This document shows, one piece after another, positions 14,001 to 29,290 of a DNA stretch of 64,000 nucleotides. A program made the translations under genes and the position numbers. A model generated the notes under the pieces. The model did not search any database. It saw nothing but the letters and a program-made list of their open reading frames with translations, and had not been told where the DNA came from. The DNA is from Sycobia sp. Sy_11. Lineage: Eukaryota > Arthropoda > Insecta > Hymenoptera > Epichrysomallidae. The stretch covers positions 2,139,501 through 2,203,500 of the forward strand of contig JACCIC010000028.1 in the NCBI GenBank assembly GCA_018907035.1. The letters run 5' to 3'. Position 1 is the stretch's first letter; each line of letters begins with the position of its first letter.

Positions 14001-16521
14001 CTTTTTTTTTTTTCATCCCTCCATACAGAAAGAGCCGAAAGTAAGATTAAGGCGGATTCGCGGAGGCGCGTACTTCGCCTCGGATATGTCAAGAGATTGC
14101 CTTTCTTACATTTTGACGTAGGATATTATGGAATGCTCTGACTATACGGTACTCGCTGTCTATGCAATTTTCCGTATGGGTGCCAAATCCATCCAGATAA
14201 TTCATTTGCTATTCATGGTTTCGAAAAGATATTCGCCTGCGATACTGTAAAAAATTGCAATGCTTCGGAGAAATATGCGGCGAAAATGAGATTTGAATAT
14301 TACAAATATCAGGGAATTTCTGATCGAGGATTTGAGCTTTGAGGCAGGAGTATTATGTTCTTCGATTTTAATTTTAAATTTTTACTTGTCACATGAGATC
14401 GTCCATAGGGGATAATATTTTAATGATGGTCGATAGAACGGGTTCACTCGAATCTATTATTTGAAGAATACGTTTTTCTATATAATCGATACACATTAGC
14501 ATGTTTCATCTACAGCTCCCTATTTTCAATATCTTTTAAATTTTCTCATTCAACTTCATTAAGTTCAAATCGTTTATTCATATAATCGGCACTCTTTTTC
14601 ATTTTAAATATCTTATCCATATAAGATAACGTAAGATATAGAACGTTGAAGACGAAGGGCACAGACTATGTATTTATAACATGATTGATGCTATTGAACT
14701 TAAATTTTAGTATTTTTAATACATTAGTTAGGGAATGTCGGAAATTAGCAGAAAAGCATTAAATTTTCACTGAACAATCATGTGAAAAACTGTCTATAGT
14801 ATATAGATTGAAATATATGGATTCGATTAGAATGAGTCTTTACGGAAATTCCATTATATGACCGTCTCGAGCAAGCGTAGCGGACGAATATCTATTCTGT
14901 ATACATTAATTTGAATAAAGAGCGCGACAATCATCTAAACACATTCGCCGTTGGGAAACAACATTCCTCCATGCACATTGCAATGGGCGTGCATACGCTT
15001 ATAGCGGTACTTTATTATGCTCAGTGGTGCGTAAACATAATACGATTTAAATACACCAATGTTTAAGCTACGTGGTTTAGAAGGGGGGCGGGGGATAATT
15101 AACCGCCTATTACTGCACGCAGCTACTTTGTTAGACCCCCCCCCTCCCCGAGTCCTCTGGGCGCTTTCAAACTGAAATAAGACAACTTGTTACCGAATCC
15201 AGGCGCATTAAAACATAATAGCTCTATTAATGGCATTAGCTTCTAAAACTCGTCATGCGACCGCGTTAAATCGTTCATTTTGATTGCCTCGCAGAATATG
15301 TATTTCGCAGACGCTCGGGCGTATTAGTCGGGTCGAATTAATATTGGCAATGTTAACTTTCGGTGATAGACGCGAAAAAAAAAATTAGGCAAAAATACGA
15401 AAAGGTACCTAGTTTTTACGATCTACCAACTATTGTCCTCCATTGGTTTACCAATTTCATACAATGATACAATAAAATTGATGTAGCTTAAACTTCGCGC
15501 ATAAAGAAAGCTACTGAGTTAAATGTCAAATGTTAATTTTCGAAGATAGAAATGTTTTTTTGTCTATCGTAGAGTAAATAATCGAGTGAAGACTATATAC
15601 ACTTCCTATACAATAATCAAGCACGTCCATATTAATCATGACTAAATAAGCTCATCTTTTCTTCTCTTTAAGAATCTGACGGAATTACACGAATTATATA
15701 TCACTCAAGGCGGATGCATCCTATTGCATCTGAATAGCTGTTTCGGCGATTTATACGATTTATTACTATTGATAAAGAGCCGACATAGTAGCTGGAGTGC
15801 ATTGCGCCCGTACGATAACTCGCGAAAAGCTAAAAAAATAGTCTCGACTACCTGTAATTAGTAGATAATAAAGAAGTTCTAGATTCTTTCAAGCGCACGG
15901 GTCGAAATCACCGGCTAGTGTACACAGGGCTGAATCGCTTGCGAGCAACGCAGCGCCCCCACACCACTGCGTCCTCCGCCTCGGCGATCTCGCTCAGCAA
16001 TGCCGCCGCCATTCATATATATATATATATATATATCGGACCGGGTGTTAGCCATCGCGTAATGAGACACTTGGCAAACAAAGCTAATTATGCTCCCAGC
16101 GCCGCGGCGAATACGACGAGTAAATAGCCCAGCTACAAATCCATAATTGGGGCGGCCCGTCGCGCGCTCAGCGCCGCGGCCGTTGCGCGACCGGCTGCAC
16201 GCACTTCGCGTTATATACATATATATATATATATATATGCTCGCTCGTACGCGCGGGCGAGCTTACGCAAGCTTAATAAAAATACCCCAGGCAGGAGGGA
16301 GGGCGGCGTGCGCGAACTCGCGCGCGGAATTTCGACGGAGCGCGTACGGCGCGGAAAAAGAGGATCTGCTCCCCCGATATATACGTATCGCCGCTCGCCG
16401 ACAATTTTTTTTATACTCGCTTTACGGTGGTGAAAGGAATCGTGGGTCGGGGGGGGGGGGCAGAGTTGGCTGACGCAACCAGAAATTTGAAGAGTCTAAT
16501 TAACGCTGAAATTTTGGTCTT

Positions 16522-16557
<36 letters not shown>

Positions 16558-18403
16558 TCTCTCCATCTGTCTCTCTTTCCCCGGTTTCGTGCCTTGCGCG
16601 TTGGAATTTTTTGCTCCTTTTGTTTCTGTAGCCACGAACGGCGGAACAATGAGTCGATGCGGATCCTGCTTCTTTTTTTTCCCCTCCGAGCGTGGGGTAA
16701 CGAGACGGATGAAAAATTATTTCAGACAGTTGCGCAGGAGGACGAACCCCCGGTCGCACTGGTTTAAAGGGGGAGCGGTTCTTACGGTCCTGTCCGCGCT
16801 TGGTGTATTATTGCATAATTAATTGTATGCGCCCACTGTAGAAATAATCTTGCACTGAACAGAATTTATTTATTCAAATAATATCGAGAGGATATTTTTT
16901 TATTTTAAATTATGTAATCGTGTCTAATTCTTTGGTGTTAAGCATAATTTAGATCAAATAAAAGTTTATTACACGTAAACTTCCGCGATTCCGAGTTAAC
17001 TAGTCCAATGGAAATCGTTACAATAGGTTCAATGACAAGTTAACTGATCATAAAATTATTTTATACTACCTGATAGAACTTTTTATCTATTTGCTTTTAT
17101 CGTACTTGTAGCCGCGAACGCGCTACCTCACGATGCGACTTTTCGACGAGCGAAGATTTTTCAATTTCTAATTTTTTCCTCAAATTTTTAGATGGACATT
17201 GACGGGTTTGCAGATAAATTATGAATAACAGAGGAAGTTTAATCAGAATTCGTTCAAAAATCCTGTGTATGTTTCAAGAGCATCCAAAGAATTAAATTAC
17301 CGTTGAAATGCAATCTTTTTTCCCTCCACGCATGCAAATGTTTGTTTTGAAACGCCGTTTGTTTGTCGCAAAGTTGCGATTTCGTTCCATATTTTAATAT
17401 TTAATCAGCAGCCCGATACCCATTTTTCCATCCATCGACGTTCCGACGGCAACGGGCGTCGCATTAATTATCGCATGTTAATTTACGGAAACGGGCTCAG
17501 TACGTCCATTGACGCGACCTAATTTTCGCGCGTTTTAGATTGGCCGGAGCTCCGATTTAATGGGAAAAATACTTTTATCCCCATCCCCTTCCGTCTCTCC
17601 CCGACAACACGGGAGTTAATCTTTCAAAATTCATTAATTTTCCGCATTGCCCGCCTATAAAATTGCGCAATTTGGCCCGGGACGACGGGCGGGGAAACAA
17701 GGGGGGAGAGAGCGGGGGGGGGGGATAACGGTGCGCTTAAAACGCGCAATCTCGCGAACTCGGTGGGGCCCTTGTGCATTTTTACCCTTTTACATCCTGT
17801 ACCGCATCCTCCCTCTCATCCCACCCCCCCAACAAAGTAACTAACAGAGAAAAAAGAAGCAAAAAAATGCCCAATAAAAACGTACGACGCGAGCTCCACT
17901 TCTCAGTTATGCGAGCACGGGATACTCGTCCAACCATTATACGACCCCACCGGCAGGATCATATACATTAAAAAAATAAAATAAATAAAAAAAAAGCAAT
18001 AAACAGCCATAGCGCACCGACTGGGAAGATTCCGTCGGTATAGCTGCATTAATATAGAGATATATAGAGAGCGTGTGTATATACTCACGTTATCGGTGAG
18101 CTTTGTCTCGTACATGTCCAGTCGGCTGCTATTTTTTTCGAGGATATCCGTGCCGTTGTACCAAGTGACGTTCGCCGGCGGCCTGGCCCCCTGCACCTCG
18201 CACTGCAGCAGGACCTTTGATCCCTGAATGACGTGGCCGACGACACCTTTGATATCCATTTTCATGGGGCGCACTGCGAAAATAAAGATGGGACGAGACC
18301 CGTTGAGCTTCGGAGGGCGGAAATAAAGCAGACAGCGCGAAAATGTGAGGCGAGAGACGAGCTACTGTGTGTGGCGGGAGCCGTGTTGTATTTATATAAA
18401 TAA

Positions 18404-18444
<41 letters not shown>

Positions 18445-18805
18445 ATACACATATAAATATGGGATGTACAAACGTCCCCGGCGGCGGTGGCTGCGCCACG
18501 GACGTTGCAATTTTTTAAAGTGCCGTAAATATTGCTCGCGCGCCGATAGTGGGTCAGATTTGGACTTGTACGAATGAAAGGGGCGCGAGTCCCCCTACCC
18601 CATCCCAACCTCTCTATCCCCATCGAAACTGCAGGCGAGCGTGTCGCGCTCCATTAATGCGCGGCGGATGATATTAATCGGTACGAAAAAGAAAGAAAGA
18701 GCCGTGGAACCAAGGGAAATACGGCCAAAAATATGGACTCACAATCGACCTACATGCTCGGCTTCGCGTATACGAGGAGAATCCTCCGAGTTCATATACG
18801 ATGAG

Positions 18806-18863
<58 letters not shown>

Positions 18864-20609
18864 GTGTTTGCGTATGCGCAGGTATAATTTATCTTTATAA
18901 CGTAACGGCGCATATAGTAATTTTCGGAAAGCTAATTATAATTATCAGACGATGCACCACGCGCAGTCTGTAAAAGCATTTTACATCAAACTTCCATCAT
19001 ATCCTTTAAACTGCATCGTATGAGCCACATCAGCATTAAAAGCTACCGGGTTATACGAAGCCGTACACGGCAGATACATTTTGTATACGACCCGGGATAT
19101 TTTTAAGAAAAATTTTTCCACTCAATCGCCTGATCGTAATTTCCAACATATTTCCCGAGAGTAACGTCGTCCGGTAAATTCGGTGTATATACCTCAGGTT
19201 GCAAACTCTGTGAGTCGCGATTGCACGTCGGGTCAAGAAGCGGGCCAAGGAAGAAGCGCGATAAAGCGTGAAAAATTACAAGCTCGAGCGGAGAAAAACA
19301 TCGGGGCGATTGTAGCGCGCGCGAACGGAGCATCGCATTCAAACGGCCGCTTTTAACGGCAGCTACGCCCGGGACTGCAAAGGAATTCGGGATACTTTGA
19401 GGACGCTTCAGAGCGCGCGACAGCGAGCCTCCCTCGTTGCCGTGAACGAGAGAGGTCGCGGCGGAAGAACCGACGGTTCGCCTCTCCATTTTCCCTCTTT
19501 ATCGCTGACTTTCTTGCTCTCTTTATTTTTATTTATCTCTGACAGCAGCTCCGAGCCACCCGTGCGCCGCTGTATAACTATCGAGCGATACTTCGCTCGC
19601 CGGGCGGGGGAGAAAAGATAACTAGTGCCGTTGGAGACGGTGAAAGGGAGGAGACAATGGGGGAGAAGTAAATAGAAGCCGGGGGTTGCCGAGGGAAAAG
19701 TGACCGCGCGGAAAAAGGAGCGGCGAAGAGACGACAGGGCGAGACGCGAAATTAACAAGGACGGGTGAACGAGAGAGAGACGCTGGATGGGGCGGGGGGC
19801 GCGGAGGCGGAAAAGGGGCAAAAAAAGTTTAAGCGAGCGTTAAATCAATTTAAACGGATCGATTTATTTCGCATCGAGCATGTCGTTAAACCGACGCTCG
19901 CCCTAAAGTTTACCGAACTTTCGCGAGTTAATCCGGCAGTAGACGCGCCCTGCGCCCTCCGCCGCTACTTTCGTTCGGCACGTTCGCGCCGATTAATAAA
20001 CGCGCGATACAACGACCATTATCATAATTAACTCCATAATAGTCAAGTTGGAGAACAGTAGGCCAAATTTGAATTTAGATTAGATAATTTCGTGAGCGGC
20101 GGTAATTCGTGCAATTTTCACGGTGCGCTCGCGCCGATTGCAAAAAATATCCATTACTCTCTGGGATAATAGCCATTTTTATCGTATCATCTCCGCTGAT
20201 ATAGATGCCGCGGGTGGAGCAAGGGCGCGCGCGATATTCCAACTATCGCGCGATGCCGAGATGAAGACGATTGCCTAATGAGGTACTTTCATAAATTTAA
20301 TTATCATCAGCTTCGGCGCGCGAGCGCGCAACAGTTATAAAACCGAACTCTTAAAAAGCTTAAGATATCTCAACGACTTGGGCAATAAAGATATCAGCCC
20401 TCTACAGGCGAGGCGAAAATGCAATGAAAGGCAAGAAGAAGCAAAAAAACGGGGGAAGGTAAAGAAAAAGCAAGACGGAGAAGGAGAGAAAAGAAAAACG
20501 GCATCATAAAGAAAACAGGTAGAGACCCTCCTCAAGTGTCTTGCCCAGTAGCTGTCAACGTTACGCAGTGGAGCTACAATTAAAATGCTAGGAAGCATCT
20601 AAAAATAAA

Positions 20610-20647
<38 letters not shown>

Positions 20648-23600
20648 AAAGGAAAACGGCGAGTTAGAGTAAAGTTATAAATGTCTTTGTAACAAAGAGG
20701 CCGAAGAAATTTATTTAGCCAGGGTCAGTTTGCGCCAATATCTAATAATACGTTTAATCCGTAGATAATCATGGATTAATAAGCGATATCGTCTGAAGAG
20801 CGAAATATATCGTTGTCGAGGTCGAGCAAACAATCTTCGATTTTCTACGATCATTTTTCATCGATTTATGCGATTGAAAGTGACACATATCGTGATTTAA
20901 TTAATTAAACGCGAATGTCATTTGCGATAATGGACACAATAAAACTCATAGTTGAGAATACTGCGGCTGAGAGGTTCCGCTGTATAGATATAACAAATGA
21001 GCGGGCGGGAGGGACGCGAGAGAGAAGGCAGGAAACTTGTCGCCGCAGGTTTATCCTCTGGAAGTATCTGCGCCTGAACTTCCATACATGCAAATGCCGA
21101 GCTTCAATAGTGCTTGCACAATGCAGCGATTCCTCGGTCCAATCGCATTTGCCGGTGCACGGTCGGCTGGGCAGCGAGAGAATTTCACTTTTCGCACCTG
21201 CGAGGAATTATATACGCTCGAGCGTATTGATATCGCCCGACATTTATGTACACGAGTCAATTGTAAACGTTCCCAGTAAAATCAATTGAAATTAATTTTA
21301 ATCCGTTCGAGACGTTGGCTTAACGATATTTTATCTACATTTAGAAAAACAATCTTCTACCGTAGTAGTGAACTTTTGTTATCGATATTTCAGAATTTGT
21401 GACTCCTCTTATATATAGAAAATCGACAGAACGGTATATCAGGGATATATGAGCGCTCCTCGATCAGACGAGCCAAAAAGGAAAATTTCATTTTTTTTCC
21501 AGGCCCCATAGAAAAATAAAGGAAAATAATTTAATACCGATGGTGAAATATCTTCTCGAGTTAAATGACACCTTTCTATATCTCCGCCCGTAATTCTTTT
21601 CGGCGCCGTAAATGTTTATTGAGCCGTATAAGGGACAAAAATTTACACCCGCGCAATAATTCTGCGCCCCAGATTAACTGACACCCCGGCGCCGGCCGTA
21701 GCATTTATTGCCGTGTGCCCGCGGGCGTGGGTTGCGCAATTTTAATTCCAGAAAACCGTGGCAATAACTCGAGTAAACGATGCCGCAATTGGAATACAGT
21801 TCGCAGTCCATTATTCATAGGATTAGAAGGACGTAGAGCTTTAAGTTCGTCTCTTTCCCCCCAACCCGACTCCCGGGGGCGCTTTTCAAAAAATTTAACG
21901 ATTTAATGCGGTCCGGGAGTTTTACATTAATACCGGGCTTAATCCCTGCATGGCCGAGACGGGGTTCCTAGTTTTTTTTCTTCTTTTCCTCAAACATTCT
22001 TTCGCGTCTAATAATTCAAATTTACATCTGCGTATCTAGGAATAAATTCACGGAGCGGTAGAATTCTACATGTTATATTATTTTTAGCGGAAGAAAAATT
22101 AACTCTTATTTATCAAGTTATTTATCTCTTTCTTTTACTAATTATGATAAGTTCGAAAAGTTCCTGCGAGAATTTGATCAGAACGAATGAAAAAAATTCT
22201 GCCAGTAATCGACGAAATTTAACCTATTTAGTTTTTAGACAATAGAAACGATAGAATTGTTAAGCGACGGCCAGCTATAGTTAAAAATAATCTGTTGCCA
22301 GTTAATTATAAGTACACGTTCTACTATCAGGTCACAGTAAGCAATCTGGGCCGCTAAAGATCAAGTATATAAAAAATATCTTTCACCGGTTCGTGTATGG
22401 CCAAATGATAAGTCAACAAATTCGGTCTAGAGATCGTCGGAGTGGTCTAAAAGTTCAGCAGTACTGTATGAAATTATAAATTCAAATTAGAATTTTGCAT
22501 TAATTAGGCTCTATGACAGTTAGTGCACATTTTTTTCATTCGTTAACAATCTACTAATAACTATATACTTAGGACACAAACAATTCTGAAAAATGTATCA
22601 ATTTAATTTTAATTTAAATATCTCTCAACGTTAAAGAATAAGAATAGTATAATAATCGTAATAATAGTGTCAATAATTCTACTTTTTAATGTTAGTTCGA
22701 CATATCGCTATTACCTACTTTTGAATTCCCATCAATAATAACTTGATTGAATTTTTTTGATTATTGTTATAATTATTTTATATTGACCTAACTCTATTGA
22801 TTAATTCTGTCAATATACCTAAAAATATAGATACATATATACTTGATAATATTCCCTATAAAACATATTACTGTAAGTTTTTCCAATAAATGGAAACAGC
22901 TTGAATTTTTAAACAGTAAACAGGTTGGAAAATATTGACGTACATGAAATTCATAAATATATTTACGAGAATTAAAAAATGAAATATAGAATTTCTTGAA
23001 TTTTAAATGGTATACTAACAAAGCTCTGTGATTTATTATTAAAAAACTATTAAAAACAGAAAATCAATTGAAAAAATAAATTTATTAAATAATAAATTTA
23101 TTTTTTAAGATAATGAAAAGAAATTCCCTCTAAACATATTCATAAGTAGATTAATTTTTTATCTAAAACTGTTATGTTTTCTAGTAATTTATATATAATA
23201 TAAACATAAATAATGAAAATTGTTTAACTCGTAAATTTTTTCTATTTTATTTTATCATTTTTTGAAAAGGTTACATTTAAATATAAAATTTACTTCACAC
23301 AAATATAGAATTTTTTGACTTTTAAATTTCACAGAAATAAATATAAGTTTATGTATATTGAAACTCCCGAAAAATAATATTTCAATCTTTTCGGGTATTA
23401 AAGAAAATATTTATTTTTCAATAATAAGTAGACTCGAATGCAGAAGAAAAATAAAATGGCAGTAGCGTCACTAGCAGATTCAAAAAAAAAAAAATAAGAG
23501 AAAACAGTCCGATAGAACTACAGTAGTACAAAATATCGGTGGAAGAGGAGGCAAACAGAGAAGGGGAAAGAAAGCGATAAAAGAGGATAAAGAGAGGCAG

Positions 23601-26600
23601 CGAACGGTGGGCAAAATAGATCGAAGTACGTACTTTTGTTCTCTCTCGCTCCCCCATTTCTCTCGCTCTCTCTCTGTCTCTTTATGTTTCTCTATTCCTC
23701 TTTCTCTCTGCGCTCCTTTCTCACTCTATTCGCTTTAACACAGACGCGCCCACATATACACGAGAAACCCGTGTGTTTGGCGCCTCTCTCGAGCAGATCG
23801 GCATTTAAGCGTCGAGATTTGATTAACTTCTCTCCCTCTCCCTCTACCCGGCCCCCCTTCCTTTCGGGATTTACGGCTTTTTTCCGCGATCCACCGCGAG
23901 AATTATGCCCTTTCCTTGTCTTTTTAGCCAACACAGACCCGCAGTTACCGGCCCATTAGAACTCCATCATCGGAGGATTTCGCGTGTACGCCCGGGGATG
24001 GGAGAGGGATTGGGGGGTGGGGTTACTGGGCTTATAGCTATAAATAGATTCGACTGCCGACACTTTGAGCACTCGGGCCGGTAGCGAAGATGCATTCTTT
24101 ACTCTGCGATTTAAATGAGCTCAATTTCGCCTTTATCGGGAATTCGATTAATTTTGCAATGAGTCTAAATGGTTTCTCGTTGAATATAAAGGTTCTGATA
24201 TTTTCGCGAGCGACGGAGTTCTAGGAGGATCGTCATTAATTTCATTTGCGAATAAGCTGCGTTTTTTTTTTTTTTATTTTTTTACATCATCGGCGTCTCG
24301 GAGAAATTTATTTTTTAATTAAACTGACGCCTTTGATAATTTTGATTTGATGAAAAATATGTTGCTGTTTTTTTTTTCTTAAAAGCGTACCGCGAAGGCT
24401 TGATTAATAAAATAGGAGAGGAAAATTTTTTTAATTAAAAAGTTACGAGAATCATTGGGAACAATGGTCTGGAATTTCCGTCATTATTCGCCTCGAACTT
24501 GTTAAAATATAATACGTGCGAAATTCTCGAGGATAAGCGCGTCGAGTCGCGTTCCGCCCGCCGATCGTCCGCGCGAGACGGCCACCGAAAAACGTCGCGT
24601 TGCGCAGAAACAATTTCGTAAAAACGACAAAGAATGACACAAAAAAAAAAAAAAAGAAAAGAAAACGCACGCTACGCATGACAATCGCTTTTTCGCGCGA
24701 CGACCCGATGTCGTGTACTGCGTATACGTACGTATAAAGCGCACTTGCCGTTCTACTCGGCGGAGAAAGGGGGCAGGGGATAAGGGAGACGGGAAAATCC
24801 GATCCGAACAACGGTAATAATATCGCGTTCGTTCTGGCCGTCCTTGCTACTTCTACGCTCGTTTGAAATATAAGCTTAGCTATTCTCTCCACCTCTCTCT
24901 TACTCGCGTTTCTTGCGTGTTGTCGCCATCCCGCCGCTATTAACATTAGGTGTCGCGCATCTGCGTCTTTATATTTGAACTTTTCTAGTACATGTGTGTG
25001 CGTGCGTGCGCCAGTGTGTGTGTGCGTGTGTCTAATATCAATCAATCGATATTAGATTTGTAATTTTAACGATAAATCTTTAAATTTTTCTCCATCGCGT
25101 CTATAATTATCCACGTTGCTCTCGTTTAATTTATTTTCGAGCGCATTCAATGTATACATTCATCTATACAGTACATTTTACCCCTTTAGCGCAGAACAAA
25201 TTTACGTGGCGCTTAAAGTAATATAGGATTGACCTAATTCCTAACGGCAGTCGTGTTTGAACGAGCTGATGATGTTCTGTGGCAAATTTTAGCATCATAG
25301 CGTATATTTTCCCGCACGCATTTTCCCGTTTGCATAAATTGATGAAGTAAAGAGTAAACTGCTTGCACAGTGTTAAACGAATTATAACCGCTCTGCAGTT
25401 TATTTGAGGAGCAAAGGATACGCGGATCCCCCGAAAGAAATTGAACGACGAATTAATTGAAAATAAAGGTAATTTTCATCACGTCCCGAATAAAGTTACG
25501 TGGTGTCTGTTGATTGTTGAACGCGGGAGGGAGGGGGGCGGCGTATAAACTAAAACGAAAGTTTTTTTATCTCTTCTTTTTGAAATTTCTCCGATAACTT
25601 GCGCACACTTGCTACAGTCGTTACTCCTAGCCGCCTTTTCCTTTACGGCGGGCTCTCCTGCCCGCCGTTTAAAGGAAATGCTATATATGTTAACGGTAAG
25701 TGTAGTGTCAAAATTTACGGCCAGATCCTAAGGGTTAATTTATAATTTCGCCGACACACCTCGCCCGCACCCGGAGGATCCAGGGGCTACGCCGACTCGC
25801 GCAAGTTGATTTCTTATTTTCTTCTGCCGTTCTTCCGCACCCGCGCGACCCGAGAGTCCCAATGATGAAGTAATCCCCTGCCACGGCCCGGTGCGCATGC
25901 ACTTTACGACGTACCGAGCCACGGATTCACGACGAGCGCATCTGCGCTGTACGTGTACACGTGTATATATATATATATATATAATAGTTTCGCCCTGGAA
26001 ACAAAAAATTACGCTCCTCTCGTGTCTAACGGAAATTTCGTAAATTAATTCTTTAATTTAACAATGTTTACGAATACGTCACGCTATTGTACGCATGCTT
26101 CCATCTTGTGCACAACGTGTCTGGCATATTTTTTTAATATTTAACTCCGTCGTTTTTTCTACAAAATTTTTCGCATCAAAAATTCGCCTAAACTGTATAA
26201 TTAATTCGATAATAATCAGGTAATTAAAATTTTTTTTCAATAATACTTTATTTGATAATTAATTTAATAACGTTATTATCAGATCGACACGAACGCGCCG
26301 CTTGATAGTATTGCAGCAATATTTAACTTTTCGAAAGTTATTAATTAAATTATTAAACTTATTAATAATATAACTTTCGCAAAGCTTGGAATTAAACAAT
26401 TCATGAGCGAGCGCGCGCGTTCTCGCCATTTCCGTGGATTCGACCTATCAAAATTGATTTTCAATTTTCACCGAAGCTGAATACATTAGTGTATGAGGGG
26501 GGGGGAGGGGTCGGGAACCTTGTGCACGGCCGCGGAAAAGGTGAAGCGTGGCGGAATAACAGAGGGGTCGGGGATCGTGAGTGCGCGCAGCCATGGCAGA

Positions 26601-27165
26601 TCAAAGACGGACTAATGCAGCTGAAGAGGAAGAGAGAGAGAGAGAGAGAGAGCCAAGCGAAATGCGGCACGACGCGCAACACCAGCGCGGGGGGAGGGGG
26701 AAGATTAAACGAACGTACGCTCGCTGAAAATCTATTACGCGCGGATGCGGAGAAGACAAACGGCATTATCGGGGCGCGATGGGAGGGGGATGGGGGAGAA
26801 CTGCGCCATTAAGCAGTAGAGAACCGTCCTTCGCGCAGCAACGACCCTCGCGGAGCCGCATCCCCCTCCCGCGCGTCGCGGATCGCACGGTAACACGTCG
26901 CAATTCCCCCTCGCAGTCGTTCTTGTCATTTTTTTTTCTCGCCCCTCTATCCTTCCCTGTCTTCGCTCTATGCGCGCCTTATCACCTCCCCCCTGCACTT
27001 CCCTCTTTATGAGCCGCCGCCGTCGCCGCCGCCGCCGCGCGATCTCCGCGACTCACCCTCGTCGCCGCCTTATTATTCCCGGTATATTTTCCGATCTTTC
27101 TATTTCACCCTCGTCCATACTTGTCCTCTATTTATACTAATACTTGAGCTTTGTTCCCGTTGTAA

Positions 27166-27223
<58 letters not shown>

Positions 27224-27613
27224 CCATTTCCTTCCTTGCCGCACACATCTCGTTCCCCCCTTTTCGCACGAGCAATTCTCGTTTCTCGAATCCTCGGGCT
27301 TTGTACGCGCAGCTTGGAGAGAAAAGCTCTCTCCTCCCCCCTCCCATTCCCGATGTCGTTTCCCGAGCCATTATCTCCTTTTATACTTTCGCGCGCCCGT
27401 CCGTCCGCCGTCCGTCCCTGCCCTGTCGCGCCGCGAGATCGGCAATAGTGAGGGGCTGGCGGAACTGGCAGACACTCGCGTTTGGGCCGCGCCGACCGCT
27501 GCGCGCTAGCTGCCGCTTAAAATGCCGATGCGGCCGAACGGATTTTGACGCGCATCGGCTCGTGATAAAATATTCTCGATAACTTCTTTGACTCCTCGTT
27601 CCTGCGATATATA

Positions 27614-27648
<35 letters not shown>

Positions 27649-28244
27649 GAGAGGAGAGAGAGAGAGGGAGAGAGAAATGGCCTATGATCGAAAATGGGTA
27701 ATTTGAATTTTCTAATCGTTGTTTTATACAGGTGGCCTTGCCAATCCCATAACAAAGTAAACGGGAAAAGTTTTATTAAACGCAACCGTCCAGCGCGCAA
27801 TGGCATGGAAATCGCTTTCTGCAGCTCTTAAACTACTGCTCGGGTCGAGACTTCTTCGGGAAGGACGGAGGGGAGGGTGCGGCGGCAGCACGTACAGTCG
27901 TTCGAGCTCGTGTATATGCGAGGGATGGCTCGGGAGGACGGCTCGACTTCGGGCGAAGTAGTTTGTTTTAATAAAACTTGGCGGAATACAAGGTTTGATT
28001 GGCGAAGTTTCCGCGGAAGGTGCGTGCACCATGTGGATTCGGAAGGTTCGCTTTTTTTTTATTTATTTTTCCTCTTTTCTATTTTTTTTTTACTCGTCGT
28101 TTCCGGCCCGCCTATAAGAGAGGCGGGGGACGAAAACCTCGACGGGATTCGAGAATTTAATTTTGTACCAGCGGGCAAGCTTCCGTGATACTATAATTCG
28201 GAGGTGTTTGAGCTCGCCACTTTAGAGGGGATTTCTTGAGAGAG

Positions 28245-28292
<48 letters not shown>

Positions 28293-29290
28293 GAAATCTT
28301 GAACAATCAAATTATTCCGACGCTCGTAAAACTCTCTCCGAGTATTTTAAAGAGAATTATAGTACAAGTTATGACGAGTCGAGTCGAGCTCTCGAGGGAG
28401 CCGCCGTCGAATGAATAGAAAGCCCGGCACTTTAAGAAGCCCTATATATATCAAAGAACAAGACGAGCAGCATAGTAATGGCCTTCGCACACGACATAGT
28501 CATGAAAGTTGAACTATTTAATTATTGAATAATGCCAGATAATGCAAACATCGTTACGGGCTGTAAATTATTTACAAGTGCTAATCGCTCGATCGATTTC
28601 AAGTAACTCGATAAATGCAAAATCAATCCGTTACACGGCGTGAATAATGTATCTTATTCGGTTGTTCTCGGAGTTTTTGCTTTTTTCTTTTTTTTTCTAG
28701 ATAAAATCAAGTATTATTTAGCTCGGTAAAATAAAATCCGCAACGCTGGCAATCTTCAGCCAGTTGTTCGGAAATGTTAATTTCTTAATCTACCGTTCTC
28801 TCGCGCTTGTTCGCCTGGCCGGAAAATTATTCCAAGTGCGTGAATCTTCTCCCCTCGCCTTCTTACACTCTACCCTGTGACTCGAAATCGAACTCGAATA
28901 TCTCCCACCCCCTCTCTCTCCTCCACATACACACGCGCGCACACACACACACAGCCACGTGAATGTTCTAATATGCATGCGCGTGCATTTCTTTCTACAG
29001 GTCAACGAACCCCCGTGGTCGCGCGTCGACCGCAACACGTATAGCACCGGCGCACATTCGAAATGACCTCGGCTTTTCGCTCTGTGTCCGTGGCTGACGA
29101 GAAGGACGGGGCGAGCGAGAAAGCGAGAGAAAGGCAGACGGTCGCGGGCGCGGAGAGAAAGGGGAGATATCAACTGCGCGCGCGGTGTTCCTCGAGCAAT
29201 TTCTATAATGAATCGCTCCCGCGGGGAAAGGCCAGGCCTGGCAAAAGCTGCGAAAACTCATTAAAAGCGCTCGACGCTGACTACAAACGA

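Larger units (their letters stand above)
10929..18088. other. 7.2-kb intron splitting Ig3
   Basis: The intron holds a (GA)n array near the acceptor of exon 4, an AT-rich block at about 11700-12780, and a CpG-rich, purine/pyrimidine-skewed block at about 12930-13870 with a (GAA)n run at 13111-13134. AT-rich to mixed sequence follows to about 15880, then a GC-rich block at about 15900-16480 with two (AT)n runs, a CT array at 16525-16566, and mixed sequence to the donor. Long open frames near 13 kb lie on both strands with Arg/Pro-rich low-complexity translations and are not called. Confidence 0.75.

Noticed and set aside
18089..18273. ATG near the start of exon 3 as a true translation start
   Set aside because: It lies inside an Ig strand, and the exon has a proper acceptor in phase with the upstream Ig2 exons.
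27144..27806. Frames containing long Ile-Tyr runs
   Set aside because: The Ile-Tyr runs are translations of (TA)n arrays. The rest has no coding character.
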